Assembly: GCA_023213395.1 (NCBI GenBank)
Contig: CM041465.1
Coordinates: 129,339,741-129,403,740, forward strand
Reading direction: 5' to 3'
DNA length: 64,000 bases
Source of the DNA: Cycas panzhihuaensis
Lineage: Eukaryota > Cycadophyta
Translations under genes and position numbers: made by a program
The notes under the pieces: generated by a model
The model's input: only the letters and a program-made list of their open reading frames with translations
What the model was told of the DNA's origin: nothing
Database searches by the model: none
Part shown: in pieces, positions 1 through 10,475 of the stretch
Layout: each line of letters begins with the position of its first letter
Position numbering within the stretch: the stretch's first letter is position 1

Positions 1-119
1 TTATAATTCTATAGTATCTAATACTAACCCTAACCCCCCATATGCCTTAAATATGGGTCCTAAGGTAGATTACCCTTCCCCACCCCTATTATAACCTAGG
101 GAAGGAAGTAGAAATCCTT

Positions 120-1030
120 CCTTATCTTCTTTAGAGGTACACCCACCTAGTGATCATTCCTTTCCAAGTGTTGGCACCAAATATAAGGAAACAGAAAAGA
201 ATCCAATGGGATATACCCCTAGAGACTCAAGTCTAGGTAGTAGGATAACCATACCCGAGGAAAGAAACCTTGAAATATACATTGGGGATTATGTCAAACC
301 TTTTTATAGGGACCAACTATATGAAACCACTCACCTTACTCATTGTATAGAGTACTCGATAGATAAGAGAAATTGGGATAAATGTTAATGGCAAATAAAC
401 TTGATACTAACCTTGTGAGGGACGACATGGTATTGGTACCTAGCCCACCAAGCTACCTTCCAGGGTTAGAAGGAACTATAATTAACATTTAGAATATAGT
501 TTGACCACTCGAAGTAATTGAATATCCCATTATTCTATATAGGAGAATGCCCTAGTAAGTATATTCAAAAGTGCAGATAAGAATGGATATCCTTGAGTTT
601 ACCGAAGAAAACATAGAGCAATCTTTTCCACCACACCTTACGTCAGGTGGCAAGGGATTGGATCTTAGAAAAAGAATAAAACCTAGATGCAACATGGGAA
701 AACCTTTAAAAATGCTTTATAAAAACCTTCTCGTATTCATTAGAAGATAAAAACATTGAAAGGATACTTAAGGTTATTAGAAAATTAAGTACAAAACTAA
801 AGTAAAAAGCCATGTCATCAATATGGAAGAAGGAGGAAGAAGAATCATAGGATGAAGGAAAAGAAGAAAATCCTAATTTTCTTATGGAATCCACCGAGAT
901 TAATTATAGTGAAAGAAAAATAGAAGATACCTACACCTATAACATGGGAGATAAAAAAGATATTGAAATGATAAAATTAAAAACAACCAAAATTAATGTT
1001 GGAAGTAAGGAGGAACCCAAAACCATTTAG
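120..1030 (+). pseudogene. A1 gag-like region upstream of RT
   Basis: This region aligns throughout with A2 5942-6967 and lies just before RT. It starts with a Pro/Ser-rich linker and continues into a THLTH-x-IEY segment. A first gag-like motif follows (WYWYLAHQATFQ, then a Lys-Glu-Leu and Phe-x-Phe pattern), and about 75 residues later a second one (VARDWILEKE, then TWENL and FIKTF). It ends in an acidic Lys/Glu-rich linker. Stops fall mainly at positions where A2 has Trp, Gln or Arg. The placement between protease and RT is inferred from A2, because A1 gag and protease lie outside the window. A capsid-like role is inferred only from the A-x-x-W-(F/Y) plus SW-x-x-L-x-x-x-F pattern. Confidence 0.55.
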
Positions 1031-1039
1031 ATTGGAGAT

Positions 1040-2479
1040 TATTAGGATGACCAAACAATAGCTTAAGCTCAACAATTATTTGAAGAGTTTTATGGTGTGT
1101 TTGCATGGTTGTATAAAGACCTTAAACACATTCCCCTAGAGATTGGAATACACTATATCAACCTGGTCGAAGGAGATAAGCTAGTAAAGCATAGACCATA
1201 CCAGATGAATCCTAAATACAAAGAAAAGGTAAAAGTAGAGCTAGATAAGATGTTGGAAATAGGATATATTTATGAAATTGACTACATCGATTAGGTAAGC
1301 CCTATAGTAGTCATTCCAAAGAAGAATGGAAAAATACATATCTGTATGGACTACACACAACTGAACAGAGTAACTAAAAAAGATCCCTTCCCATTGCCCT
1401 TTATAGAGGATATTTTGGAGGCCATAGGGGAAACAAAATATATTCCTTCACACAGATGGGTTTAATGGATATAACCAAGTATAAATTTCCTTGGAGGATT
1501 AGGCAAAAATAATGTTTATAACAAAATGGGAAATATATGCATATAGGGTAATTCCCTTTAGTCTTATAAATATCCTAGTTATATTTTGGAGGATAGTGAT
1601 TAACATATTCTACAAAATGATTAATAAAAAAGTGGCAGTCTTCTTGGATAATTGGACATTATACAGATTCATGAAAAACCATATGGATAATCTTAAAGAA
1701 ATGCTACAAATATGTCGTAAAAAGAAATTATATTTAAATCCAGAGAAATGTACCTTTTTTGTACCTATTGGAAACGTGTTGGGTTATATCGTGAGTAAAT
1801 AAGGATTATTAACAAACTCAACCATGGTATCTGCAACCATGCATTTCCTGGTACTGTTCATGAGAAAATAATTGAAAGGATTTTTGGGATTAACTAGTTA
1901 TTATAGAAAATTCATTATGAAGTATACATGCATATGTAGGCCCCTCAAAGAACTATTGAAAAAAGATGTTGAATGAGAATGGAGTAAAGAGCAACAACAG
2001 GCATTTGAGGCACTAGAAAGAGCCATAATATCAATACCCATACTAAGATTCCCTGATTGGAAGAAAATATTCAATGTACATGTCGACACCTCACAGTATG
2101 TTATTGGATGTGTATTAGCATAACCAAGTGATGATAAAATGGGCCATCCTATATACTTTGCAAGACAAAAATTAACAAGGGTAGAACAAAATTACACCAC
2201 AACAAAGAGAGAAGCACTTAGAATAGTATATGCATTACAGAAATTCTAACATTATCTATTGTCAAACTATTCTTATTCTTTATCGACCACCAAGTGTTGA
2301 TGTACTTAGTAAAAAAACCTATAATGAGATGACGGATTAGTAGGTGGATGATGCTATTTTAAGAATTTTTGTTTAAAATTATTGTGAAAGCAGGAAAAGC
2401 CCACATCATACCTAATCAATTTTCAAGAATTACAAATGGAGAAAGAGCCACAGGGGTACTGGATGACTTCCTTGATGTA
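1040..2479 (+). pseudogene. A1 reverse transcriptase and RNase H
   Basis: The Ty3/gypsy RT begins near 1090 with a VKHRPYQMNPKYKEKVK-type lead-in. It continues with the fingers motif around VPKKNGK, the DYTQLNRVTKKDPFPLP block and the catalytic segment at 1641-1655, which reads FLDNW, so the second Asp of the usual (F/Y)-x-D-D box is Asn. A thumb/connection follows ([14 protein letters not shown]), then RNase H (HVDTSQYVIGCVLA and TTKREAL). The frame is broken near 1430-1510 where the palm is scrambled. RNase H ends at 2479, where A2 is inserted; integrase resumes at 12457. This enzyme would have copied the element RNA into cDNA but cannot be functional now. Confidence 0.85.
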
Positions 2480-2484
2480 GCATT
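2480..2484. repeat. Left target-site duplication of A2
   Basis: GCATT directly precedes the A2 5' LTR, whose first bases read TATTAGAGC and align with TGTTGGAGT of its 3' LTR. The partner is ACATT at 12452-12456, which differs by one transition. Removing one copy together with A2 rejoins the A1 pol. Confidence 0.7.
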
Positions 2485-2825
2485 TATTAGAGCATATTGT
2501 GACACATTGGGCTATAAGAAGACCAGAGAGAGACTGGGTAACCTTGGATGTGCAGGTACAGACCATACGAAGGTACGCATGCAGCAGAAAGATAGAGAAG
2601 TCTGCATTCTAGGTATATATGACAGGTGCGTACCTGAGAAGGTACACAACATAGATATATACCTCTGGTAGAATGCAAGCAAGTGATAAAGGTACACATG
2701 GCAGAACCTGATTAGAGGATACCTGGGATGACGTCAGACGTATGGATGGACTGAGACAATGGTTAAGAAGATTAACCAATGGTTAGTAAAAGGTACGCTT
2801 GGGACTGAAAGGGTACAGTTTTACA
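2485..2825 (+). repeat. Truncated 5' LTR of A2
   Basis: It aligns with the first 330-340 bases of the A2 3' LTR at 11625. Shared landmarks are the GAGAGAGACTG stretch, several GGTACG/GTACC motifs and AAGATTAACCAATGGTTAG. After about 2825 the sequence jumps into the gag leader. The TATTTAA promoter, the polyadenylation region and the LTR end are missing, as is the expected primer-binding site. This copy could not have been transcribed from its own 5' LTR after the deletion. Confidence 0.8.
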
Positions 2826-4700
2826 AGGAGGAATACGTAAAGGATAGAGGACCCTGGCTGTCGTCGTGATGGCAGGTTGTAACTAAGCCTCTAACAACCA
2901 GGGGACCTTCCAATACCACCTAAGAGGCCTTCAAAGGAGGAAGAGCCACAAAATGATACTTCACCTAAAGGGAAAGAAACAAGTAGACAAAGAGTGTTAC
3001 GGTGGTCAAAGAGTCAAAACTGAGAAGGGCAAGACGACTAAGTTCGTAGAATAATGAGACTAAGGGATAGTCCATTGAAGAATCTGAGGCAAGTAGAGCC
3101 TAGACACCTAAGAAACAAGGAGAGGGAAATAATGATAAACAAATGGTACTAACACTAGCCCCAATCAAGGATGACCTATTTAATCCAGAATATGAAGAAA
3201 AACCAAAGGTGGATAAGGAACACAAAGACACTCTAACAAAGGAGGAAAGTATACATGTGGAAGGCACTCTGAAGGACCTAAGTGACAACGAGAAAAAGGC
3301 AGAGGAAGGTCCCTCGGTATATTAGGAAAACAAGCTAACAAGGTAGCTTTTTGAAGACTCATCAAATAGAGGATCTGATCAATCATATATAACGGTTATA
3401 CCATTGACAGTATAAGTGCCAGGTGTGCCAGAACCTATACATCTAAAGACCCCATTTAAGAATCCATTATTTGGGAAGGATAATATTGCAGTAAGCACTC
3501 CAAACACATCTCCAAAAGAAAAGGGTAAAGGAGAGGAGATAGAATCTAGTGATGAGAAAAAAAGGGAAGAATCACCACTAGGTGGGACACGGTACAATCT
3601 CTCAGGATGGATGATTACAAAGATTTTAGGAAATTGATCTTCAATGACACTTCAGATGCAACTGAACATGCATATTTATTTCAAAATTTGATTGACATAA
3701 AGAAAATTATGGATGAAGATGAGATCAAGGCCAGATTCACTTGTACATTGAGGGGAGTACCATTGGCATGGTACAAGGAGTTGGACAAGAAAGAATCATG
3801 GGCCAACATCAAAAAGTCTTTTGAAGAAAGATATCAAAAGTTCTAAAGTAATGAAGTAGTGGAAATTGACCTCAGGGAAATCAAACAAAGACCTAGAGAA
3901 TCGGTGTTAACCTATATCAATAGGATGAAAATCATTACAGACAACATGATCAACGAGACTGTGATAGATCACAATATGAAAAATTATTTTGTCAGATGAC
4001 TAAATGAAAAGCTGAGAGCTATGATGCATGCACATCCATTAAAGTCATTCAAGAATGCTTAGGATTTAGCACTCGATTTCGAGATGGAGATGGATGCTCA
4101 GGCTAGAGGACACAACCCCCTCCTATTGAGATTACAAGAGGAGATAATGAAAACTAAATAAAATCAACATAACCGACCCTTCTGCCAGGTGGGAGTATCA
4201 GAAGAGGAATTGAAAGTAGAAGCTCTAAGGAAGGAAGTGGCAAGATTCAAAATAAGGAATAATAGAGAGGAGGAGATGACAAAGAAAAAGAAGGATCATG
4301 AATTTAGAGTGGAAAAATGGTGCCACATCTGCGAAGAAAGTTTGCACACAACCAAAGAGTGTGAACTTAATATGAAGAATAGTGGATTGCACCAAAGAGA
4401 TAAATGGTGCCACATATGCGATGTGGATACTCATATGACAAAGGATTATTTTTACAACCGAAGAGGAAAATCGTACAAAGGATGAGGTAGGGGAAGAGGA
4501 GGCAACCCACCCTAGAATATATACACAACAAGGAGTACACAGGAGCCCTCAAGGAAGAAACAACCAATGGGAAGATGCCTCATATGCTTACAATTCACGC
4601 ATTAGAAATTTGAATGCCCAACCAAGCAAGAATACGAACAAAAACTGTTCATATGTAACAACTATGGGCCTAGTGAATACAAAATGGAGGATTGCAAGGG
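2826..4700 (+). pseudogene. A2 gag with nucleocapsid
   Basis: The leader and N-terminal part (about 2880-3600) align with the D element (22890-23560), including the CCAATxCCACCTAA-like stretch and an LKDLSDNEKK-type acidic segment. The capsid core at 3607-4160 shows LRGVPLAWYKEL followed by SWANIKKSFEERY, the classic retrotransposon gag pattern, and ends in a Lys/Glu-rich helix. The N-terminal part and the core are in different frames, so at least one indel lies near 3600. A nucleocapsid with four zinc knuckles follows in the capsid frame. Gag would have formed the virus-like particle and bound the RNA. Confidence 0.8.
4321..4695 (+). other. A2 array of four CCHC zinc knuckles
   Basis: Four 14-codon C-x2-C-x4-H-x4-C units lie at 4321-4362 (intact), 4408-4449 (last Cys now Tyr), 4576-4617 (residues intact, one internal stop) and 4654-4695 (second Cys and His now Tyr). 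Units 2 to 4 occur in element D at 24368, 24536 and 24614 with identical spacing (168 and 78 bases). Nucleocapsid knuckles bind element RNA; one or two per Gag is usual. Confidence 0.75.
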
Positions 4701-5085
4701 GAAAGTAAAAGCCACCAACTTATTGACAATCATACTAGAAAGCAAAAATGTAAAGCTCCAAAAGAAGCAAAAGGAGAAGGAAGAAGAGGGGTATCCAAAC
4801 CCACAGACGGAGATGAATCGATTTCGACAAGCAGAGCAAGTATTAGAAGAAATAGCTTAGGAGGAGACTATGTTACCAATGGGGAAACCCGAGACCAAAT
4901 ATGTGTATGTGAGAAAGAATAAACAAAAGGAGAAAGAAAAGGTACCAGAAGAGTCAAAAACACAACCCCAAATGGTACAAATGGAGGAATTATTCAAAGG
5001 ATTACCAGCCGAGGATATTCTAAGAATATTGTTGCTAATGGATAATCTGGTGAAATGGTTGTAATTAACTATTCCTCTATGCCAA

Positions 5086-5640
5086 GTAATCGATTAGATT
5101 AAAGGAGGGATATTCCAACAAGGAATTACCAAAAGTCTGAAGAAAGTGATGCCATCATTTGACATGGATCCCATGGTGACGATTATGGTATTGGGAGAAA
5201 CATTTCCAAAAGTGATCATTGATGGGGGAGCAACTGTGAATGTACTATCCACCTCGACATGGCAAAAGTTGGGGAGCCCGAAATTGGAAGCCGCAACATA
5301 TTCATTAAAATTGGATAATGAATTATTGGTGCGACCTATGGGGAAGTTGGCCAACATCAAAGTGGATGTGGCAGGGATCATTGTAAAAATTGACTTCACA
5401 ATTGTGGAAACAGAAAAGGGTGTAACACCCCATCCAGCCTTATTAGGAAGGCCTTGGCTATACAAGACCCAGTGTCTCCAAAACTAGAAGAACGTAACCT
5501 TCACCTTGTCAGATGGTGGAAACGAAGTGGTATTACCAATGTTGGAGAGGAATTCCATTGAGATGATACCTGACGAAGGATCCAGTACAACCATTGTGAG
5601 TTAAACAACAGCATCTTCCCTCGATGAAGAGAATCTTTAC
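5086..5640 (+). pseudogene. A2 aspartic protease
   Basis: This is a pepsin-like retroelement protease in the same frame as the gag core. The active-site motif is IIDGGATVNVL with Asp at 5221-5223; DGG replaces the usual D-(S/T)-G, a variant also found in element D. The family hallmark LLGRPWLY follows about 70 residues later. Spacing and length, about 110 residues for the core, fit the family. A stop lies just after the GRPW motif and further stops follow. It would process the Gag and Pol polyproteins. The second gag-like region starts about 300 bases downstream in a different frame. Confidence 0.85.
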
Positions 5641-5699
5641 GATATGACCAAAGAACCTACCAAGTTAATCGACTACTAAGAAGCTGAACCAACTCATTT

Positions 5700-6967
5700 T
5701 GGAGAAATTTATAACTCTTCAAATGACTAAAATAGGATGAGATTTGTGGATTATTGGTTACAAGATACTTACGAATTAAATTCTTCTTCTCATAGATGTA
5801 ACTTATTATCTAAATATATAACTGAAAACATTAATGATAATTTAGATTCTTTTGAATATATGATGACTAATGATAGCTCAGTAGATAACAGAAACCTAAA
5901 CTAAAACCCCCTAGTAGACTTAGTTTTTTTCATAGCCCTATAGTATCTAGTATTAACCTTAACCTCCCTTCTACCTCAGGCGTGGGTCCTAAGGTAGATT
6001 CCCTATCTCCCCCTTATTACAACCTGGGGAAGGAAGTAATATTCCTTCCTCATCTTCATTAGAGGTATACCCACCTAGCAACCGATCCCTTCCAACAATT
6101 AGCGCCAAATCTAAGGGAATGGAAGGGGAATTGGCAGAAAATACTTCTAAAGACTTCGATCTAGGCAATAAGGTAACTATTCCAGAGGAAACACACTTTG
6201 AAACTTATATTGGAAACCATGTTAAATATTTCTATGGGGAACAATTATATGGGACCACTCATTTAACCCATTACATCGAATATTGGATGGAGCAAGAAAA
6301 TTGGGATAAGAATCAATAGCAAAAGGATCTAGTACTTACCTTATGAGAAATGGCTTGGTATTGGTACTTAGCCCACCAAGCCACTCTCCAGAGTTGGAAG
6401 GAGTTATAAGCTGCGTTTAGGCTTCGATTCGACCATCCCAAACACTTAAACATTCCATTATTCTATGTAGGCAAAAACCCTAGTGAGCACATACAAAAAT
6501 ACAAACAAGAATAGACATCCCTAGGAATACCAAAGGAAACCCAGCCTAACTACTTTTATCATACCTTAGGAAGGGTAGCAAAGGACTGGTTCCTAGGAAA
6601 AGGACAAAATCTGGATATAACTTGGGAAAGCCTTAAGGGATCTTTTATAAAGACTTTTATGTGCTCATTAGAAGACAAAAATATCGATAAAATCTTGAAA
6701 AATATTAGAAGAATGAGTATGAACTTAGAACAAGGAGTTATAGCAATGAATAAAGAGAAGGAAGAATCAACGTATGATGAAGAAGAAGAAATCCCAAATT
6801 ATCCTGTAGAATTCACGGAAGTCAATATTAGGGAAAGAAAAATAGAAGATACCCCTGGCTATAAAATCAGAAACAAAGAAGATATTGAAGTGACTAAATT
6901 AAAAACTACTGAAATTAATGTCGGAAGTAAAGAGGACCCCAAACTAATACGAATCGAAAACTACTAG
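5700..6967 (+). pseudogene. A2 gag-like region between protease and RT
   Basis: This is a Pro/Ser-rich linker (about 5942-6118) followed by a roughly 280-codon segment in the same frame as RT. The segment contains THLTHYIEYWMEQENWDK, then two gag-like motifs. The first is MAWYWYLAHQATLQSWKEL followed by F-x-L-x-F. The second is GRVAKDWFLGKG followed by ITWESLKGSFIKTF. Between them is a PSEHIQKYKQE helix like the one after the core in normal retrotransposon gag. A Glu-rich linker leads into RT. Internal stops fit W, Q and R codons. Homologous segments precede RT in A1, D and E. A second capsid-like or dimerisation module is the leading guess; a linker with no fold is the alternative. Confidence 0.6.
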
Positions 6968-8455
6968 GATAACCAAACAATAGCAAAGGCTCAGCAATTG
7001 TTTGAAGAATTCTGTAACATAATTGCATGGTCATATAAAGACCTGAAGGGTATTCCCCCAGAAATAGGAATGTATCACATTGATTTGGTAGAAGAACCAA
7101 AACTGGTAAAGTAGAGACCATATCGTATGAATCCTAAGTATAAAGAAAAGGTAAAAGTAGAGTTAGACAAAATAATGGAAGCAGTGTATATTTACGAGAT
7201 CGATTACAGTGACTGGGTGAGCCTTGTAGTAGTAGTTCCCAAAAAGAATAGGAAAATACGTGTCTGTGTGGATTACAGACAATTGAATAAGGTAACGAAG
7301 AAGGATCCCTTTTTGTTACCCTTTACAGAGGATATTTTGGAAGCTGTGGGGGGAAATGAGATATATTCCTTCACCAATGGATTTAATAGGTATAATCAAG
7401 TACAGATTGCCCCAGAGGACCAAGAAAAGACTACATTCATTACAGAATGGGGAACATATGCCTACAAAGTAATGCCATTAGGTCTTATAAATGCTCTGGA
7501 CACATTCCAAAGGATAGTGATCAATATATTCTGAAAATTGATTAGAGAAAGAGTGGCAGTATTCTTGGACAATTGGACATTATATGGATTAATGAAAAAT
7601 CATATGGAAAACTTGAGGGAGATGTTGCAGACATGCTGTGAGAATAAGTTGTGTTTAAATCTAGAGAAATGTACCCTTTTGGTACCCTTTGGGAATCTAT
7701 TAGGACACATCGTCAACAAGGAGGGATTGCTAACAGATCCGGCCAAGGTATCTACAATCCTATATTTTCCTATAGCATTCACGAGGAGACAATTGAAAGG
7801 TTTCATGGGTTTGACTAGATACCACAGAAAATTTATCAGGGGATATGCATGCATATCAGGACCCCTTAAGGAATTGTTAAAAAAAAGTATTGAATGGGAA
7901 TGGATGAAAGAACAACAACAAGCATTCGAAGCATTGAAGAAAGTTATTATATCGGCACCTATATTGTGATTTCCTGATTAGAAGAAAACCTTCCATGTAT
8001 ATGTGGATGCTTCACAATACACTATTGGATGTGTATTGGCCCAACCAAGTAATGACAAAATAAACTATCTGATATACTTTGCAAGTCAAAAACTCACGAA
8101 AGCAGAACATAACTATACCATGACAGAGAGAGAAACGCTCAAGATGGTGTATGCACTATAAAAGTTTCAATACTATTTATTATCAAATCTATTCTTGTTC
8201 TTTGAAGACCATTAAGCACTTATGTACCTTGTGAATAAACTGATAACGAGAGGGCAAATTAGCAGATGGATAATGATGTTCCAAGAATTCTCTTTCAAAA
8301 TTATTGTGAAACTAGGAAAATCTCATATCATACCTGACCAGTTGTCAAGAATTCTGAATGGGAAAAAGGCCACAGGAGTGTTAGATGATTTTCCAGATGC
8401 GGCATTATTTAGTGTGGAGGAAGTTCCAACAGACTGGTATGAGGGGATACCATAG
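6968..8455 (+). pseudogene. A2 reverse transcriptase and RNase H
   Basis: RT runs from a PPEIGMYHIDLVE lead-in through VPKKNRKIRVCVDYRQLNK and DPFLLPFTEDIL to FTNGFNRYNQVQIAPEDQEK and YAYKVMPLGLINALDTFQR. The catalytic box at 7562-7576 reads FLDNW, with Asn for the second catalytic Asp, as in A1. The connection (FMGLTRYHRKFIRGYA) and RNase H follow (VDASQYTIGCVLAQPSND, TERETLKMVYAL, and HIIPDQLSRI). These motifs match plant Athila/Tat-type gypsy elements. Domain length is normal and only a few stops break the frame. The first catalytic Asp (FTN in place of FTD or FLD) is also changed. Confidence 0.9.
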
Positions 8456-9830
8456 TATTTAACAACTCAAGAGGTATTGCCAGAATTGGACCGCACAGAA
8501 AGACGAAATGTTTTTGGAAAAGCAGAGCCATATCAACTAATAAAAGGGGAATTATATAAATTAGGACCAGATGAAGTGTTGCGGCGGTGCGTCTAACCAT
8601 ACCAGATCAACCAGATTATGTCCCAAGCACATGAAGGTGTAACAGGCAGACATATGGGAAAATTAGCAACATGGAGGAAAATTTTGATGTCCAGATTCTA
8701 GTGGCCTTCAATGTTCGAAGACGTAAAAAGGTGGATACAAGCATGTGATTATTGTCAACATGTTGGGAAACCTAATCAACAAGATTTCCAACCCCTACAT
8801 CCAATTTTACCTCTGGCACTGTTCGAGAGATGGGGGCCCGACTTCATTGGACCGATTAAACCAACCGCCCGACGATCCAAAGCTTGATATATCCTAGTGG
8901 CAACTAATTATATGACCAAGTGGGTAGAAGCAAGAGCCCTGAGGAAAGCAAATGTAGAAAGCACGACCCAATTTCTATACAAAGTGATTATTACGTGTTT
9001 TGGATGCCCTCTAGGGATTGTAAGTGATTAAGGAGCCCATTTTCTCAATCAAACCATAGAGATATTGACATCGGCCTTCATGATAAGCCATCGTAAATCT
9101 ATAATGTATTACCTAAGGGCAAATGGGCAAGCAGAAAGTTCAAACAAAATAATTGAAAACTATTTATAGAAAATATGTGATGTAGGGAGATCTAATTAGG
9201 CTGAGAAACTGCCATCCGTGTTATGGGACTTTAGAACAACCTATAAAAGATCAATTTAGATAGACTCCATTCCAGCTCGTTTACAGAATAGAGACCATTC
9301 TTCTGACTAAGTTTGAGATACCGAGTCTAAGAACTGCCATGCAATATTGATTAGACAATTTTCAATGCTTACGACAAATATTAGAAGAATTGGTGTGGCT
9401 AGAGGAAAAAAGATACATGGCAAAATGGTTATAAAATATAGAGAAAAGATGACAAAAGACATGGCATGATCAATATCTATACAAACCACAATTCAAAGAA
9501 GGTGACCAAGTGTTACTCTATGATAGCAAGTTCAAAATGCATCCCAGCAAGCTCAAGATACAATGGTTAGGACCTTATATCGCAGAAAAAAAAAATTGAC
9601 AATGGATCTGTGCAACTACAGGAAATCGATGGGCCATTGCTACCAACCTGAGTGAATGGTAGCAGACTAAAACCGTACATCAAGTAGACTAGCCTACTAG
9701 CCAGATCAATTGGTTGTACCATAGCATGTCGCATGAAGTTGAGGCAAATCGAATTTCCTTGATACCAGAATGTGATCCAATTCGATATGGAAACAAAACT
9801 ATAAAAAAATTAGAAAATAAGAAAAAATAA
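8456..9830 (+). pseudogene. A2 integrase
   Basis: The zinc-binding N-terminus includes QAHEGVTGRHMGKLATWRK and the C-x2-C of ACDYCQ. The DDE core follows with WGPDFIGPIKP, then VSD-x-GAHFLNQ, then ANGQAESSNKIIEN, giving all three acidic residues. The C-terminal segment has FKEGDQVLLYDSKFKMHP and a GPY motif (WLGPYI), and the domain ends around WLYHSMSHEVEAN. That end is shared with A1 and echoed in D and E. No chromodomain was seen. A frameshift near 9240 and several stops inactivate it. The protein would have inserted the cDNA into the genome. Confidence 0.88.
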
Positions 9831-9960
9831 CTTTAACTCATATCATATATATAAGCAATAAGAGGAATCATCAGCAAGAAGGATATTATGATAAAACGAA
9901 TCAAGGATAAGATAAGAATTCTGATAAAGAAATCAGTTTTTTATATACATACCAACAAAA

Positions 9961-10258
9961 TACACTATACGTACCGGAAAAGTATGTTATCAGGTACGCA
10001 CTATGTAAAACAAGTCAAAATATACTATATATATCGAGAAAAGTATGTTACCAGGTACGCATTATGTAAAATAAGTCGAAATACATTATACATACCAGAA
10101 AAGTACACTGTTGGGTACACACAGTTTAAAAAGTGAATAAGTTAATCAATTTACATTATGCGTACCTGAAAAGTATGCAGTCAAGTACGTATAGAACAAA
10201 AGGCTCACATAAGACAAAAATATATACTACATACCTACAAGCATTTGTGCATGGTACA
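9961..10258 (+). repeat. A2 60-71-bp tandem repeats with GTACC/GGTAC arms
   Basis: About five degenerate units begin at 9961, 10021, 10082, 10152 and 10223. Each starts TA(C/T)ACTA-like, has a (T/A)CGTACC-type arm, then AAAAGTATG, then a GGTACGCA-type arm, so each can form a short hairpin. The array lies in the non-coding spacer between integrase and the extra ORF. A1 has the same array at 14015-14285. The GGTACG motif also recurs in the LTR U3. Confidence 0.7.
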
Positions 10259-10475
10259 CAATGGAAAAAAGAGGATGATTCAGATTGAGTTCGCAACAGT
10301 AAGTAGCCAAGAAGAATCTTTGTAATTCAAGGAAGCAGGAGGATGAAATCCAATGCCCAGATCAGGTGAAGATCTTATAGAAACAGTAACCATACCAGAA
10401 AAAGGTACGTATGTAGGGTTCGTATCCATACTCCTAGGTTATTCTCAGTTTATCTCTGGAGTTCCATAGCCCATC

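Noticed and set aside
20-45. Telomere-like CTAACCCTAACCCC
   Set aside because: It aligns with ATTAACCTTAACCTCCC in A2 near 5950 and is part of a Pro-rich pol linker.
5640-5942. Programmed +1 frameshift between protease and the RT frame in A2
   Set aside because: The frames do differ, but D shows a different offset and indels are common, so a programmed shift cannot be separated from decay.
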